A stretch of 64,000 nt of DNA from Oasisia sp. SBJ-2009 (GCA_964017155.1 OZ024865.1:22550611-22614610); one strand, 5' to 3'; shown: positions 12,155-24,839, counted from the first letter of the stretch. Numbers and translations are program-made. Notes: generated by a model from the sequence alone, not told the origin.

Positions 12155-12990
12155 GCAGTGGCATAGCCAGGGGGGGCCAGGAGCCAAGCCGCCAATCCCA
12201 ACAAATATTAGGAGGGTAGAGAACACAGGATCAATAACTGGCTGAGTGACCAAATACAGAGGATATAGGGATGCCTACCCAGTCCGACCCTTTGGCAACG
12301 AAATTTGGCCCTCAAGTGTAGAACCCGGATCATCTTCAAATATTGCCGTTATACCTGTATATTTGCAAATACTTGATATTTCTTTTCAGAAAATAAATCA
12401 TTTAGCATCATTCCATACATGTTTATATTTCATAAACTACGCGTCTTGGCGCATTTTTGAGGCTGGAAAGACGGTGCCGTCGGCACAAACGAACTATTAA
12501 TGCTCATTCCAGGTGCACCGCGCAGTAACACATGGTCCCTAGCTGCGCTAGCGGCCGGCACAACTCGGAACACTATTTTGGGTCTCAAAATGTGCCTAAA
12601 ACGCAATATTTGCAAAACATAATATTCATGGAAATGATGAATTATTATTAGTTGGGTTTGCGTTAGAATGACGTATCCATTATAGGCAAATATACACTTA
12701 TAACGGTAATTATGAAGTGCCGAAATTTGTCATCATTCAAATAGGATTAGGTTACCCAGTGTGGAGGAATCCTCCATTTCTGTCGTAGGCACCCAGCTGG
12801 CTGCAGCCCAAGAGGTGACAGGGCAACGAAAATGTCATCATTCTCAATGGGCTGTTGATATATCGCCACAATCATGCAAAATAATAGTTGCCTGAAATTG
12901 GTCAAATAACATATTGTAACCAGGGCAATTGATCTAGTCGATGTTCTACTGGGATTTTATCAATTTAATAAGAAACAATGTTATACGTTG
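12155..12990. repeat. dispersed repeat copy 1 (same family as 20445-21110), with internal insertion
   Basis: Begins with agccaggggggg and shares with 20445-21110 the phrases ccaatccc, attcaaataggatta, ctggctgcag and aatgtcat.attctcaatg. Interrupted by a 413-bp segment at 12308-12720 that is absent from the other copy. Confidence 0.75.
12308..12720. mobile_element. 413-bp insertion flanked by 9-bp direct repeat
   Basis: The 9-mer cgaaatttg occurs at 12299-12307 and again at 12721-12729, and the related copy near 20940 has no corresponding insert. This fits a transposon insertion with target-site duplication. Terminal inverted repeats are weak and there is no coding content. Confidence 0.6.
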
Positions 12991-13267
12991 TGGAGTTAAT
13001 TGTTGAATGTTAGCGCCTCATCATCCACTTTAAGGTACAAATGTTTCATTTGTTTCATCATAAGTGACTAAGTATTGATATTTGTCATGTCCTTTGTATA
13101 TTCGCTTGGGAAATGTAGTGTAAATTAGCCGGCTTTAGGCGGATATTATAGAGGCTACGGGCTCGTGTCTCTATATTGTGTTCTTATTTTCTTACTTAGG
13201 CGGCTTCTATGAATTTGTTGTTGTTGAACCGACAGCTACATTAGGCATATACAGTTTGCGTGTATTA

Positions 13268-13303
13268 ACACACACACGCACGCACGCACGCACGCACGCA
13301 CGT

Positions 13304-13347
<44 letters not shown>
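13268..13347. repeat. (CACG)n-(CA)n microsatellite
   Basis: An acgc/cgca run followed by pure CA. It immediately precedes the tRNA-like head of the LINE. Confidence 0.97.
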
Positions 13348-13348
<1 letters not shown>

Positions 13349-13349
<1 letters not shown>

Positions 13350-16033
13350 TGGCCGAGTTGCTAGAGTGCAGTACTCCCGGCTAGACTAGAGAGACCGAGT
13401 TTCGAATCCCGATGCCGGCAAATCGATGGTTAGGTACTGATGCAGTGTCGAAACTTGGGCAATTTTGTTCACCCTACATCACCTGCCCTTTCCTTCCAAC
13501 CCGCATTGACCAACAACACCAGCATGCAAAGCACTACAAAGCCATGGTCCCCAGTCCCCAGCGGCACCGAAAGAGTCCACGACCAAGGAGCCGGCACTGG
13601 TCAACAAGGACTACGTGCAGGGGGTGCTAAGAATCTCTGGATCAACATGAGCCGCCGAAAGAGGGTAAGTAGACTAAAGATAGCAACCTACAACATCAGA
13701 ACTCTATTAAGAGATGAACGCATACAAAAACACGAAGAAGACGACCACAGGAATGTTTCACTACCTAACAAAGCGGTTACATACTATACTATGGCAAACA
13801 ACGGTCGAGCAGGTGTAGGCTTTCTCATAAAGAGAAAATGGAAAGGCCATATAGTGATGGTAAACAGCATCAGCCACAGAGTAGCAGAACTTGTTTTGTG
13901 CATAGCAAAGCGCTACAAATTAAAGATAGTGCGCCAACAACATCATACTCAGAAGAAGACACAAATAGCTTCTACAACGACGGCGATGAGACTTTAGGGA
14001 AACGAAGCCACTACACGGTAGTGATGGGAGATTGCAGTGCATAAATAGGGAAAAGAACAAACACTATGGAAACGGCAACGGGCAAATTTGGGCTCGAATT
14101 GAGAAACGAAAGAGGCGACGCGACACCTTGGTAGAATGGGCAATGTCAAGATAGTACAAAATCATGAATATCAGAAGAAAGCAGGGAGGAGATGGACGTG
14201 GAAAAGCCCAACCGGTGTAACGAAGACCGAAATTGACTATATCATAACAAACAGGCCAGACATCGTCACATACGTGACAGTCATCATCCAAGTCAACATT
14301 GGAAATGACCACAGACTGGTTATGAGCAACGATCAGGCGGAAAGGACCAAAATGATGAGGCCACCAAGAGTAGATGCCATAATAGGGTCAAAGAAGATCA
14401 AATTCCAACTCGAAATGAGAAACCGATTCGAGACACTACAAGAACTATACGACATCGACACCATGCGCGAAACCATCAGATACATGATCCAACTAAGCGC
14501 ATCAAGAGTAGCTAAGGCAATCAACAAGCCACATAAATTGATGATGTCATTACCAAAACGAGCCTTAATGACCAAACAACGAGAAATGGCAGAACACGGC
14601 GACAATAAACAACGTACTGTGTACGCAGAAATATGCAAGACCATAAAAAAGCAACAGAGAACATCAGGAAATACAACCAAGAGATGATACGATAAACGAT
14701 CATGGCATCAAAGAGCCTAACGAAAGTCCGAAGAACACAGACGCTAGGCCAAGACAAACTGATAACACTCCTGAACAAGTAGGGTAGAGATCCACCATGG
14801 TCAAGATAAGATCATAGAACGAATAGAGGAATTCTACATCGAGCTATACGAAAGTGAAGAAAGTACCATAATCCACACTGACACAAAAGAGGTACCATAG
14901 ATGGGAGGTGGAAACAGCACTACGAGATATGAAGAATGGAACAGCAACAGGCATCGACCATAAACATTGACACATTGAAAGCAGGAGAAGATGCCATCTC
15001 GAAGACACTTGCTAAGCTGTGCACTAAATGCTTATCAGAAAGACGAATGCCCACAGCGTGGAAGAACGCTAAGGATATCTACACCAACAGCTCGATGACA
15101 GTCCACCTACACAAAGAAAGCAACAAGAGGTGTACGACAGGGAGATACCATATCGCCTAGAAGCTGTTCACGGCAGCACTCGAAAGCATATTCCGACGAC
15201 TGACTTGGGAAACCAGAGGCTTGAAGATAGACGGCGAATATCTTAGTCATCTTCGCTTCACCGACGACATACTCATATGCGCTAATACACCACATGAGCT
15301 ACAATAAATGCTACAGGAATTAGCTGATGAAAGTGAAAATCAGGGTCTGAAGATAAAGAATTTGAAGGCAAAGGTGAATATGGGAAACGACACACCAATA
15401 TATGTCAGCAACACTCAGATCGAGAATGCTGAAGGCTACATCTGGCTGGGACAGAGATACAGCACCAGAGACAAAAACCAAGACTAGGAGATTCAAAGAA
15501 GAATCACGGCCGGATGGACAGCATTCGCCAAGCACTGTGACATCTTCAAGGGTAACATTGGAACATGCTTGAAGAGACAAGTCTACAATTCATGCGTACC
15601 TCCAGCAATGACACACGGTGCAGAAACATTGGCACCCATCGCCCAAGCAAAGAACAGGTTAGCAGCCGCACAAACAAAGATAGAAAGGAGTATGCTAAAC
15701 ATCATATACCAGGACAGAAAAATAAACATCTGGGTAAGAGAAAAGACAAAGGTCACAGGCGTGATTGAACAAGTCAGAAGACGGAAGTGGACCTGGGCAG
15801 GGCACGTCAGCAGAATACGAGATAACTGATGGACACTGCGTATCACCACCAGGAAACCCTACGAAAGGAAAAGACCTAGAGGAATACCGGCAAGCATTGG
15901 AGAGACGAACTAGACGACTACTGGAAGGATACCATCTGGCACAGTATAGCGCAAGATAGGCAAATATGGAAGCAGCCTGCTGAGGCCTTCGCCCAACCAC
16001 GGAACACTATGGCTGCATAATGATGATGATGAC
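13349..16033 (+). mobile_element. decayed endonuclease/reverse-transcriptase LINE, internally deleted
   Basis: Order on the plus strand: a tRNA-like head at 13349-13420 (A box ttggccgagttgctagag, B box gagtttcgaatccc); an AP-endonuclease N terminus KIATYNIRTLL at about 13677; AGVGFLIKRKWKGHI and SISHRVAELVLCIA; a degenerate catalytic loop MGDCSA where MGDFNA is expected; RRWTWKSP..TKTEIDYI and NDHRLVMS (endonuclease C terminus); then WKNAK joined directly to IYTNSSMTVHLHKE near 15070, so most RT fingers and palm are missing; LRFTDDILIC (YADD equivalent) at 15247; and RRRKWTWAGHVSRIRDN near 15777. Stops (14042, 15158, 15305) and frame changes break it. The 3' end is tgcataatgatgatgatga. Confidence 0.88.
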
Positions 16034-16043
16034 GATATACAGT

Positions 16044-16131
16044 CTGTATGTATGTATGTATGTATGTATGTATGTATGTACGTACGTACGTACGTACGCA
16101 CGCACGCACGCACGCACATACATACCGTACG

Positions 16132-16166
<35 letters not shown>

Positions 16167-16311
16167 ATGCATGCATGCATGCATGCATGCATGCATGCAT
16201 GCATGCATGCATGCATACATACATACATACATACATACATACATACATACATACATACATACATACATACATACATACATACATACATACATACATACAT
16301 ACATACATACA

Positions 16312-16347
<36 letters not shown>

Positions 16348-16350
16348 CAG
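16044..16350. repeat. compound (TATG/TACG/CACG/CATG/CATA)n microsatellite
   Basis: A run of tatg passes to tacg, cacg, gtgc, catg and finally a long cata tract. The left arm (tatg)n is complementary to the right arm (cata)n, giving a potential long hairpin. It directly follows the LINE tail. Confidence 0.95.
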
Positions 16351-16720
16351 TATATATGCAGTATATATGCTACGCATAATTTTTATGCAAAGTAGGGCCA
16401 CCATTATTTAAAAAATCAATTGCTCACTATATTTCAGATAACTGAAAACATAAGGTGTCTATAGGGAAATTCACAAAAGATACTCACAAAGATACCGCGA
16501 TAGACTATTGTTGTGTGGCTTATTGTATGCGTAGATTGCTTACATTTTGAATGAGAACGAGGAGAAATTGTTCCCCAAATGGCTCATATTAAGACAAGTG
16601 TTGGTCATATCAGCATGCCCCATGGTAATATGAGCATACTTGATCGTATTACACAAGATGGACATGCACGCACCAATGCAAAAGTAATACATGCACGCAC
16701 GCACAAATGAAACATATCAC
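16351..16720. other. intergenic, nothing recognised
   Basis: Unremarkable AT-rich sequence between microsatellites. Confidence 0.4.
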
Positions 16721-16726
16721 AACACA

Positions 16727-16807
16727 TGAACACACACACGCACACGCACCCGCACACGCACACGCACACGCACACGCACACGCACACGCACACGCACACG
16801 CACACGC

Positions 16808-16857
<50 letters not shown>
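16727..16857. repeat. (CACACG)n-(CA)n microsatellite
   Basis: Hexameric cacacg repeats followed by pure CA. Confidence 0.97.
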
Positions 16858-16859
<2 letters not shown>

Positions 16860-17682
16860 CAATAAACGTTGTTCGGCGATGCCCAATATACTGATAACAA
16901 CAGTATCCAGAACAGCCTCACAAAGAACTTAACATAAATCACACAAGGTCTTTGTGTCCTGAGGTTCTGTACAACTATTTGTAGGCGACCGTTTGCGTTT
17001 GGGTTTCTTCGTTTTACTACGTAAGCTTCTGATATTGATGTAAGATATGTCTTGGATGTAACGGCTTCGTGTGCTTCAAGTTGTGATTTATGAAGGGACC
17101 CGATGAGGATTTTAGCATGAGCCATCTGCCCCATCTTAGTTCCCACTTTCCTGTGAAGTTTGGGGGATGGCATGATCTCCAATGCACTCGACTGGATCTC
17201 GCTGCGATATTAATAATCAAGCGTAATATGTATGAATGTCACGTGACTCATATTATCAGAAGGTATATAACTTCTTTTTTCCTACAGGCGGGACATTTAT
17301 TCGATGTGGTTACATTATCGCGTATGACACAAACTTACACGTTGACTAAGTCGTCATAAAAAGTCATTCATATTGATATATATAAAACAATATATGATTT
17401 ATATGTCAACATACAAACCCAACATACGGATATCGTAAGAAATTTTATCAATTGTTATTAACGTAAACATTTGTATATTTTGTCTTCTTATCACTCAACA
17501 TTTTGGCGGCCTGCTCCGCTATCTTCCTTAACCCAGTATGTAAATAATAGATGACAAAGTTTGTTCTAACATTTCTGACTTAGGGGGATGGCCCATATCA
17601 TCTGGTAGCTCATATTGCCGGATATTCCGCTACCCAAGTTTTAAAGGTCAGCTATCATTAAGAACTATTCTTTCTTGACTTG
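16858..17682. other. intergenic, nothing recognised
   Basis: A moderately open stretch at 17090-17360 has no recognisable motif. The rest is AT-rich. Confidence 0.4.
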
Positions 17683-17845
<163 letters not shown>

Positions 17846-20444
17846 ACAACAGTACATGCATGATAATATCGTCAAAAGGAAATTTGCATTCACTGCGACA
17901 ACTGGCAATATAACAGTCATAATTTACAGACCAAACGTTTCGCCTAAGTAACGAAATATTCGGTTATCTATTTCCGCTCGTGCGCGTATGACTTTTGCAT
18001 GTACTAGATATTGACTAAAAACTATTTCAACGACCAAAACACTTCCGGCGAATTATATAACGCATACTCGTATCCAGGACAATTGGGACTGCTCAACCTC
18101 ACCGGGACATGCAGTTACTGTTCATAATTTATTATTGACGTTTGCGCAACAGTCACGATAAAATAATCACTAATCACCATGTATAATTATCCCATTTTAC
18201 AAAAACGCGCTCACGCGGCTAATGGCAGGACATGGCCCGGCTCGTCGGCGCCTCTCTACTGGGGCTGGCTAATCGATGAACGGCGTTGATATCCGGCTCA
18301 CCAACAAAGCGCTGTCAAGGAATCGAAATGACATGCACCATCATGTAATCGGAAAGACTGACTATCACATCGGCTGACGCGTTTATGGGTCACAGATCCT
18401 GGCATTCCTGCACGATTGAACAACAAGAAATATACAATCGTGCAATCGGAAAGACACGGCCATAATCAGAAAGTCATCATCGTGCAAACGGAAAAATACA
18501 CCAGGAAGATATCATCTTGTAACCACAAAGACGCCATTACTCATCCACACAAGCAAAGGCTGTTTGCTAATGTTAACTAATCCAGGCAAATTCCCTACGC
18601 TAAGTGCATGATTTAGCTAAGTCGAACTAGTTTACTCACTTCACTAATCGTTACTGCTTCACCCGGGAAAACAGCACAGATACCTGCCTTAATTTAAAAA
18701 AAGATAAAGACTTTCTTGGAATTCCAATATAAGACGCTTTCACCCAATCAAATATTTGCTTCTACATTAAAAAAAATTGCTTGTAATACGAGCTGCGTGT
18801 GGCTTATATCACCCGACATCACGTTTACATCCTCATGGCGGAGACATTTCATATGGATGAGACTCATCCGAAAGACTCGTGTTTCCAGCTTCCTATTGGC
18901 TTCCTTCCTATTACATGTTCATATAGAAGGGAAACAATTACGTTTCCTAAACTGTCGCATGTTTTCTAAATATTCTGCTCGACCTTGTGTACTGCGTTTG
19001 GTTTAGGTTACTCAGTAAAATTACATTGTTCAATGCACATTTATATGAAAGCGATGTCGTTCTTAGCAAAGTATGGTTGAGACATAAAATGTGTGCCACT
19101 GTTATTTCCTGTTGATTGCTGTGTTACTTAAAGTTGCATTCTGACTTCCGCCATGTTTAAAATAAATTTGTCCAGTAAACCAGCATTCTCCATACACTAT
19201 ATATTGTTTTCCTCAACTACCTATCAACTTATTTTCACATACTATGCCATATTAAGATAAAAAGGAGCAAAAGACGAAAAATTGTCCTGGCGAGCCTCGC
19301 CAGTTAGAATTCACTGATTGGCTTACACCTCGAAGAAGGGAATTCCAGTGAAAAGCGCTGTCAGGAGGGGCCACACTATAAAGGCGGGCCACAATTGGCA
19401 GACCGCACGGAAACGGCATACCACATTCACAAAGATGCCACCGCTCGATACGCTCCATATTTACGGCATGCCCAGTTGCCCACATACAAACTATCGCTGG
19501 CTACGCGCCTGTACGGCAAATGGCTAATTGAGGATGATTTAAACAACTAGGGTCTAGTTGCCTAGTGGCGCCTCTAGCGACTAATGTGGATTTGTGGAAC
19601 CCATTGTGGCCCGCCTTTTAGTTTGCCCCATCGTTTACTTACGTTGACCGGAGAGTTCCGATGGTAAAAATAGATCAACTTTTGGAAAACTCTAGAGCCG
19701 TTGTTTGTTGCAAACTTATTTTTGATCAAATAACGTATAAAACCACAAAGTGAGACATGTGGTAGGAAGTATACTAATAACCAAATATCGGTCATGGTGT
19801 ACATTGACTTTTCTAAAATGCGTTAAAAATGGGAAATTATGTCAGAATGCAACTTTAATATACACCGCAGAGGAAACGTCATTCCCTTCGAGGAATAAAT
19901 ACATCAATTTCACGGATCAACTTTCATTCATAACATATCTGCCTGACGATGAGCTACTGGCTCAGTCTTGACGGCGGCGACGACATAATTTAGAAGGAAA
20001 CCTGAACGCTACATCTGGCAGTGTGAGTGATGACCGCAGGGCCGCGTGTGGCGCCGTTACGTGCGAATACGGCCGACGTCCCACGTGAGCCGTCATAGAA
20101 ACAAAATGGTTGATACACATTATTTACGTAAATAGGTTTCCGCTGCGAAAGTTTGCCATACTTGCGACACGAATAACTTCGAAAGCAAATCGATTTCGCT
20201 GACAACATTCGTAATAACATCGCATGACACTCATTACGCTGTAACCACAAACGTCAGCTTGGCAGTGGAATAGTAACAAGATTGATGTCGAAGCGAGACG
20301 CACAAGCTAGACTTTAATTATAGTTGACGGGTGTTGCGTTAAGCATCCGTTTGATTTTTGATGAGTCGAATAAATCTTCCCTCCAGTCTCATTTATAGTA
20401 AATCTCCTTTCATGTCAGACAAACTGTCTCGGTATTTCTCGGAT
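17846..20444. other. intergenic, mostly unrecognised
   Basis: At 18340-18500 the phrase atcggaaagac or its variants recurs three to four times in a degenerate array. A 96-codon open frame at 18716-19006 is intronless and not recognisable. No other feature supported. Confidence 0.4.
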
Positions 20445-21110
20445 GCAATGGCCTATCCAGGGGGACCGGGGGGGGGGGGGCATGGCCCCCCAATCCCGGA
20501 AGAAAATTAGGATGGTGAAGAACGGAGGACCAATAACCCCTTGGCAAAAAAAACTTTACATTTTCTATAGAATATTCTATAGGATTTTTGCTTATAGTTT
20601 TCTATAGGATTTTTGCCAATAGTTTTCTATAGGATTTTTGTCAATAGTTTTCTATAGAAAAATCTATAGAATTCTTTAGAAAACTATAGAAAAATCTATA
20701 AAATTATATAGAAAACTTTAGGACACACAAAATCTATAGAAAATTCTGTAGAATGCTATAGAAAACTGCAAAATTCTATAGAATTCTACAGAATTCTATA
20801 GAAATCTATAGAAAATCTATAGTTTTCTATAGAATTTTTTGCCAAGGGACTGCCTGCCTGATTTATAGTCACAAAGTACAGTGGGTTTCAGAATGCCTGT
20901 GTACGATTTTCCTTCCCAGTCCTACCCTTTCGCAAATGAATTGTTATCATTCAAATAGGATTAAGTTAGGAATTCTCCACGTCTGTCGCTGGCTGCAGCA
21001 TAAAGGTTGACAGAACAATGAAAATGTCATTATTCTCAATGGGCTAATGGTTATTAAGAATTCAAAATGATAGTTGCCCGGTTACTAAACTAGGGCCAAA
21101 TTGCATTTTG
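20445..21110. repeat. dispersed repeat copy 2 (same family as 12155-12990)
   Basis: Begins near tatccagggggaccgg with a 13-G run. After the interruption at 20537-20848 it resumes with the same attcaaataggatta and ggctgcag phrases as the copy at 12155. It is split by the CTATAG-rich MITE. Confidence 0.7.
20537..20848. mobile_element. MITE composed almost wholly of CTATAG / TTTTCTATAG motifs
   Basis: The terminal inverted repeats are cccttggcaaaaaa (left) and ttttttgccaaggg (right). The interior is a patchwork of the self-complementary hexamer ctatag set in ttttctatagga, gaattctatag and related phrases in both orientations. It interrupts a dispersed repeat and has no coding capacity. Confidence 0.8.
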
Positions 21111-21450
21111 TTGTTATTATTGTGTTGGCATCAGTGTCGTCAATTACCATGATTTCCTTTTCCATTGTCTGTTTCTTCCTGTTACTTTTCTCTTACAGCG
21201 TTCTCTGTCAGCAGTCTCAATTCCTTCTATCTATAATTTTCCCCCATTTTCTCCCACTGATTCTAGGACTTTTTTTAAACGACGTTATTTTTTATTGCAC
21301 AATCACATCGACCGCGAGGCGTTTTCGAAACCGTTGTAGTCGTGTCTAAAATCCGAGACGGAAATGCGTGAACAAGTGATGCGTTATCACGTGAACATAA
21401 GTTGCCGGGATGCATAGTTGTTGTCATCCGTAGTTAGGGCGGGTAATTCA
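21111..21450. other. intergenic, nothing recognised
   Basis: A T-rich open frame at 21101-21349 would encode a hydrophobic low-complexity peptide. No support as a gene. Confidence 0.4.
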
Positions 21451-21671
21451 CTTACAAAAAAAAACAATGGTATACCATTGATTACCATTGAATACCATTC
21501 AGTATCAACGATATTTCAGCAGGACTCAGTGGTACTCTCAACGGTGATCCAAAATACCACTCAAAATAAAAATTATCATTCAAAAAACATTCAGATACCA
21601 TTCAAATACCCTTGGCCATAATACCCCCTAGGACCATTCAATGGTATTTGAATGTTTTTTTTTTTTGTAAG
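21451..21671. mobile_element. MITE with cttacaaaaaaaa termini
   Basis: The left end cttacaaaaaaaaacaatgg and the right end containing tttttttgtaag are inverted copies. The interior repeats accatt and aatggt phrases (taccattgattaccattg). Confidence 0.75.
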
Positions 21672-23040
21672 GGCAGTTTCGAAACGACAAACATTACGTG
21701 AATAATGCGCATATCTACTAATATCTACACCCCCTATAAGTCTAATTGCAACAGACAATGGTACACCAGGCTATATTCCGTCTTGTCGGCCTAGATATGT
21801 CTAACTTTGTCACATAACTAAAAATACATCCACATGCAATCCTTGCGCGTAACCAAAAACGCAAATGACGACTAAAACATTGCAATCAGGAAGATATATT
21901 TCTCGAAGCCTATATTCCGGAACAATAACAATAATGTAGGTATGCTAAAAAGTATTGATATGTTGCGGGAGTTTAATAAATGGACATTAATTGTTTATTA
22001 GAAACTGTAACAAAATATGACGGAATCCATTTTCCGACGTATCCACGGAAACATTTAATGCCGACACCTTCTGGATAAATTACATAACTAGCCGTAAATG
22101 TATTCCGGTAGACGGCAGGCTTCTCATAATCACTTAATAATGCAATTATAGCATGGAGTTGTGTATTAATTTTGAGTAATATAATATAGTAACATTTAAA
22201 CGATGTCATACGATCAATTTAGACATTAATGTTTTTGTGTATTGAGCAAATGATTGTCATGTAGGATAAATGATAGTGAGCTACTGGCCCAATCTTATGT
22301 GAAAAGTTGTAACCACTTCCATGTCCTTAGGCTTAGCTTAGATGTGCCAAAATGTGTTTAGTTAAAAAGTACCATAAAAGCGAAATAATATTACATATTT
22401 ATATCAATCAATGCCGTGGTTTCGAACTGTCAAACATTATACGAATAATACGCATCTCTACCACTGTCTATACCCCCAAAGGTCTAACTGCAACATACGA
22501 AGATACATCAAACTATGTCCCGTCTAGTTGGCCTAAATATGTATAATTATTTTCACATAATTAACATTAAATCCACAACCCTTGCGTGTGCTCAAAAACG
22601 CCAATGAGGACTAAAACGTTGCAATCAGGAAGATATGTTCTTCTAAGCCGACATGCCGGAACAATAATAATTAGTATACGTAAGTTAGAAAATATTCATA
22701 TGTTGCGGGAGACTAATAAATGGACATTCATTGTTAATTAGAAACTGTAAAAAATATGGCGGACTCCATTTTCCGACGTATCCACGGAAACGTTAAATGC
22801 CGCCACCTTCTGGATACATTACGTAACTAGCCGTAAATATATTCCGGTAGCTTGTCAAAATCACTTAATAATGAAATTCTAGCAGTTTTGAGTATTAATT
22901 TTGATTAATATAATTAATTTTAGTAACATTTAGAAGATGTCATACGATCAATTTAGACATTAATGTAAGATAACTGTAAGTGAGCTACTTACCCGATCAT
23001 ATGAGAAAGTTTTGAAACATTTCTATGTCCGTAAATGTGG
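21672..23040. repeat. direct duplication of about 0.7 kb (two diverged copies)
   Basis: Copy A (about 21672-22345) and copy B (about 22413-23040) are collinear: gcgcatatctact / acgcatctctacc, gcaatcaggaagatat in both, gatatgttgcgggag / catatgttgcgggag, ccattttccgacgtatccac in both, and agccgtaaat.tattccggta in both. Offset about 740 bp. No coding frame is shared. Confidence 0.85.
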
Positions 23041-23048
23041 GAATCACA

Positions 23049-23060
23049 GGCTTTCTTCTT

Positions 23061-23091
<31 letters not shown>

Positions 23092-23175
23092 GTTCTTAGT
23101 TCTTAGTTCTTAGTTCTTAGTTCTTAGTTCTTAGTTCTTAGTTCTTAGTTCTTAGTTCTTAGTTCTTAGTTCTTA
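23049..23175. repeat. (CTT)n followed by (TTAGTTC)n
   Basis: About 13 CTT triplets, then about 12 copies of the heptamer ttagttc. Confidence 0.97.
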
Positions 23176-23179
23176 GGTT

Positions 23180-23428
23180 ATTTACTCCAAACAGCCCAAT
23201 CTTGGGCTAACGCATGAGTCACTGAGGATGGTCACTGCCAGGGTGCTGTTCGTCCTCAGTCGTTCTTTTACGTCCCAAATTGAGAGGGACCGCCGTTAAC
23301 GTGATTCTCCGATTCACGAGGGATGCACAGTCCCCAAAGTTGAGGGCCAGATTTTTATATCACAACTGCCGGTACCGGGGATCGAACCCGTGTCGCCGGC
23401 GCCGCAGGCGGGTGTGGTAACCACTACA
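23180..23428 (-). repeat. tRNA-derived SINE, interrupted
   Basis: On the minus strand an A-box-like tgtagtggttaccacaccc and a B box gggttcgatcccc are followed by a SINE body with gatttggg and gactgaggac phrases. The 5' end is cut by the TIR element at 23429 and appears to resume at 24678. Confidence 0.75.
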
Positions 23429-24677
23429 CAGACATGCTGCATTTTTGGGATGGTAATCTGTATTTTTGACCTAAAATTCGGTAAGAATCCGTATCAATCC
23501 GTATCACTAATCAAATCTTCTAGTTATCTGGCCTAAGTTATTAAGGCCTTTTCAAAACGCATGTTTGTGTGTTTGGAATGTCATTCTGCACAACTCCCGC
23601 TAAAAAGAAGTCAGATATATATATTTTTAATTGTGTTTTTGATCAATGTAATGCCGTCGAGTCTACGGAAACAAGCCGATGTCACAAGGTGCGATCAATT
23701 AAATTAGCGCAGCCTAGACACATCGGGGTCTCAAACCCCGGCTTTGTCAAAGGATGTCTAGCGTGTGCATTGCGAAGTCGAAAAAACAATTAGCCGTATT
23801 TGATCAAATTTATGCTTAAAACAAATATATCTGCATTATATAGAATAAAAAGTTAATGATGTAGCCTTAGTTTTGGGGACACATTCGCAAATCGCAATAC
23901 GTCGGCTTTGCGTCGTGATACGTCTGGGGAGCGCTATGACTATGTATTGCTCACGCCCAGTGACATCGGCTTATTTTCGTCGTCTCGACGACATTAAATT
24001 GATATAAAACACATTTAAAAAAAATGATATCTGACCTCGTTTTAGCGGGTATGATGGAGAATGACATTCCAAACACATACACATCGAAAAAACGTGGTAA
24101 ACCCATTTTAAAAAGGCCCTAATAATTTAGGCCAGTTAACTGGAATATTACCGACATTTTAGTTCACTTCAGCACGTTTAAACTGCATACCGCAAAACAG
24201 ACAGTGTCATCAAATAATAACAATTTATCTCAACAGTTCGCGCGTATATCGAAGTTTCACTGGCAAGCGTCAACATCTTGAAATCAGAAATATAGGCGGT
24301 TTCGCCGCGTCGAGCTCCATTTCCTGTACTGCTTTTCATAATCGTCACGCGCCTGCCACGCGCCCTGTTCACACCCGTTGAGCCACCTGCCGCAGTTTTC
24401 AGAACAAATTTACCAGCGCGCCATCTATTATGCGCTACAATAAACTAATCGGTGGTTTAGTTCGTTCGTTTCGAATCGAATTACTTAGTCACTAACAGTA
24501 AACGATTATTCCATTGTGCTGTAGTTTTGTGACACCTACAAGGACATAATGTGGTTAAAAATAATGTATCCGTAAATTTAGCTAAAATCCGTATCAAAAT
24601 GGAGTACGGCCGTATCACTTATAAAACGGCCAAAATCCGTATCGGATACGGGTAATCCGTATCATGTGGCATGTCTG
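23429..24677. mobile_element. TIR DNA transposon (non-autonomous) nested in SINE
   Basis: Ends cagacatgc and gcatgtctg are inverted, flanked on both sides by the direct repeat actaca (23423-23428 and 24678-24683). Subterminal arms are also inverted: ctggcctaagttattaaggcc near 23530 against ggccctaataatttaggccag near 24115, and gtttggaatgtcattct against agaatgacattccaaac. No transposase is recognisable. A second, 3'-truncated copy lies at 26508-26745. Confidence 0.8.
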
Positions 24678-24839
24678 ACTACACCACCCGCTCTCTGTTA
24701 GTGTGCGCATGTTCAAGTGCTGATTAAAAACTGTAATAATAATGGTGATGTTTATAAAAAAATATCAGTAATAATATATATTAAAAAAGTGCATGGTAAA
24801 AATAGTTTAAAAACAGTAGTTCCGACGAGTTAAGGTCTG

